Shown: one piece after another, positions 5,587-6,199 of the stretch
Numbering within the stretch: the stretch's first letter is position 1
How the letters are laid out: the number at the start of each line of letters is the position of its first letter
Assembly: GCA_964641395.1 (NCBI GenBank)
Contig: CAZXKQ010000045.1
Location: 1 to 6,199 of the forward strand
Length of the DNA stretch: 6,199 nucleotides
From: CANQBR01 sp964641395
Lineage (GTDB): Bacteria; Bacillota; Negativicutes; Acidaminococcales; Acidaminococcaceae
Reading direction: 5' to 3'
The notes under the pieces: model-generated
Told to the model about the DNA's origin: nothing
The model's input: only the letters and a program-made list of their open reading frames with translations
The model's database searches: none
Translations under genes and position numbers: made by a program

Positions 5587-5675
5587 GGGCAGGAAAAAAT
5601 TTTTTGCAAAAATATTGTAGAGTTACAGTGACTGTGGCACTCACCCACTGTACACAGACGTCTCCACCCCAATAC

Positions 5676-5714
5676 AAAAGGGCGGCAGCCGGGGTCTCCC
5701 CCTACCGCCGCCCT
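5676..5714 (-). terminator. Intrinsic terminator upstream of the operon promoter
   Basis: On the minus strand AGGGCGGC (5714-5707) pairs with GCCGCCCT (5686-5679), enclosing a further GGGG/CCCC pairing. TTTT (5679-5676) and GTATTG follow. This is a very stable stem with a short U-tract, which would insulate the operon promoter from transcription coming from the right. It presumably ended a gene that is now absent or degraded. Confidence 0.7.
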
Positions 5715-5730
5715 CGGGCAGGCTCCTTCC

Positions 5731-6021
5731 TTACAGGGCCTGGGACAGGCCCTTGCTGGCCCGGGCCGGGCTTTCCCTGTGGTCCGCCAGCCCCTCCAGC
5801 CGCCTCTCGCTGCGTCAGGACACGAGCATGGGAGGCCGTAGTTGGCCGCCGCCTCCAGCACCCTGTCCAACAGGGCCTCGTTCATCCTACACCGCCTCAT
5901 CGGCCGCGATGCCCTCCACCGTGGCGGTCTTGGAGCGGGCTTCTCCCATCTCAGCCAGGCTGCAGTGGGCGTAGGCCAACACCCTTGCCAAAACCTTCTC
6001 CCTTGCCCTAACCTCCTTGCT
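5731..6021 (-). pseudogene. Possible remnant of an unidentified gene
   Basis: No intact gene is present, but coding-like segments follow one another across frames. One frame reads a helix-like, Ala/Glu-rich stretch containing AYAHCSLAEMGEARSKTA and ends at TAG 5887-5889. A second frame, beginning at ATG 5883-5885, reads NEALLDRVLEAAANYGLP. The first frame then resumes, passes TGA 5815-5817, and ends in SERRLEGLADHRE and SKGLSQAL before TAA 5731-5733, just ahead of the terminator. Two frame shifts plus nonsense codons suggest decay of a real gene; GC-rich DNA also gives spurious open frames. I do not recognise the family. Confidence 0.35.
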
Positions 6022-6199
6022 CTAGCTGCCCTCCCCTCTGTGGCGCACCCTCCCCCCTGCCTAGGCGCGCCTTACCCTCCCAGGAGCTGCGCCAGGGCTA
6101 CAGGGTGCGGGGGGAAGGCTCCAGGGGAGGCTGCCAAGGGTCTCGAGGTTCGTCCCGGCGCCTTCCTGTAAGTCTCCAGGCACCACTCCCCCCGCTGCC
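6022..6199. other. No recognisable gene
   Basis: This is GC-rich sequence with several polypurine GGGAGGG-like runs on the minus strand. Open frames reach the window edge on the minus strand, but each stops within about 140 bases and none resembles a protein I know. It may belong to the same decayed gene as the neighbouring segment. Confidence 0.3.

Noticed and set aside
5583..5900. A 105-residue minus-strand gene.
   Set aside because: Only its first ~20 residues look coding. The rest runs through a terminator hairpin and ends inside the operon promoter, with implausible composition.
5535..6171. Plus-strand open frames of 73-158 residues in this stretch.
   Set aside because: They have Pro/Arg/Ser-rich low-complexity composition, lack ribosome sites, and two of the four cross terminator or promoter elements; typical spurious frames in GC-rich DNA.

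Overview
The window looks like part of a GC-rich Firmicute chromosome. Shine-Dalgarno sequences are strong (AGGAGG type), there is a sigma-A-type promoter, intrinsic terminators are frequent, AGG, ATA and GGG codons are common, and the proteins resemble Bacillus/Clostridia families (TcyJKLMN-type transporter, YezD, DUF1847). A clostridial or Peptococcaceae-like lineage is my guess; nothing here fixes the species.

All supported genes lie on the minus strand, so the window reads from right to left. At the far right (about 5731-6199) is a gene-free stretch with broken coding-like segments. It is closed by a strong intrinsic terminator at 5676-5714. Next comes a good promoter (TTGACA, 17-nt spacer, TAGGAT, with an A/T-rich upstream element) at 5558-5586. 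It opens a leader of about 320 nt. The leader holds a 5' hairpin and a well-initiated 40-codon open reading frame with six cysteines (5370-5492). An intrinsic terminator (5317-5341) follows before the first ordinary gene.

The operon then runs: yezD (DUF2292, 55 aa), a second, internal intrinsic terminator, a DUF1847 Cys-rich protein, an amino-acid ABC transporter (lipoprotein, two permeases, ATPase) most like the Bacillus cystine system TcyJ/K-TcyL-TcyM-TcyN, and a MalY/PatB-type PLP-dependent C-S lyase. A strong hairpin with a poor U-tract follows the last gene (13-54).

The combined picture is a sulfur-amino-acid scavenging operon: import of cystine or a related cysteine derivative, then C-S bond cleavage to pyruvate, ammonia and a thiol or persulfide. 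The most interesting element is the leader. A Cys-codon-rich upstream reading frame followed by a terminator suggests cysteine-responsive transcription attenuation, here in a Firmicute where one would normally expect an S-box or T-box. I see the conserved boxes of neither.
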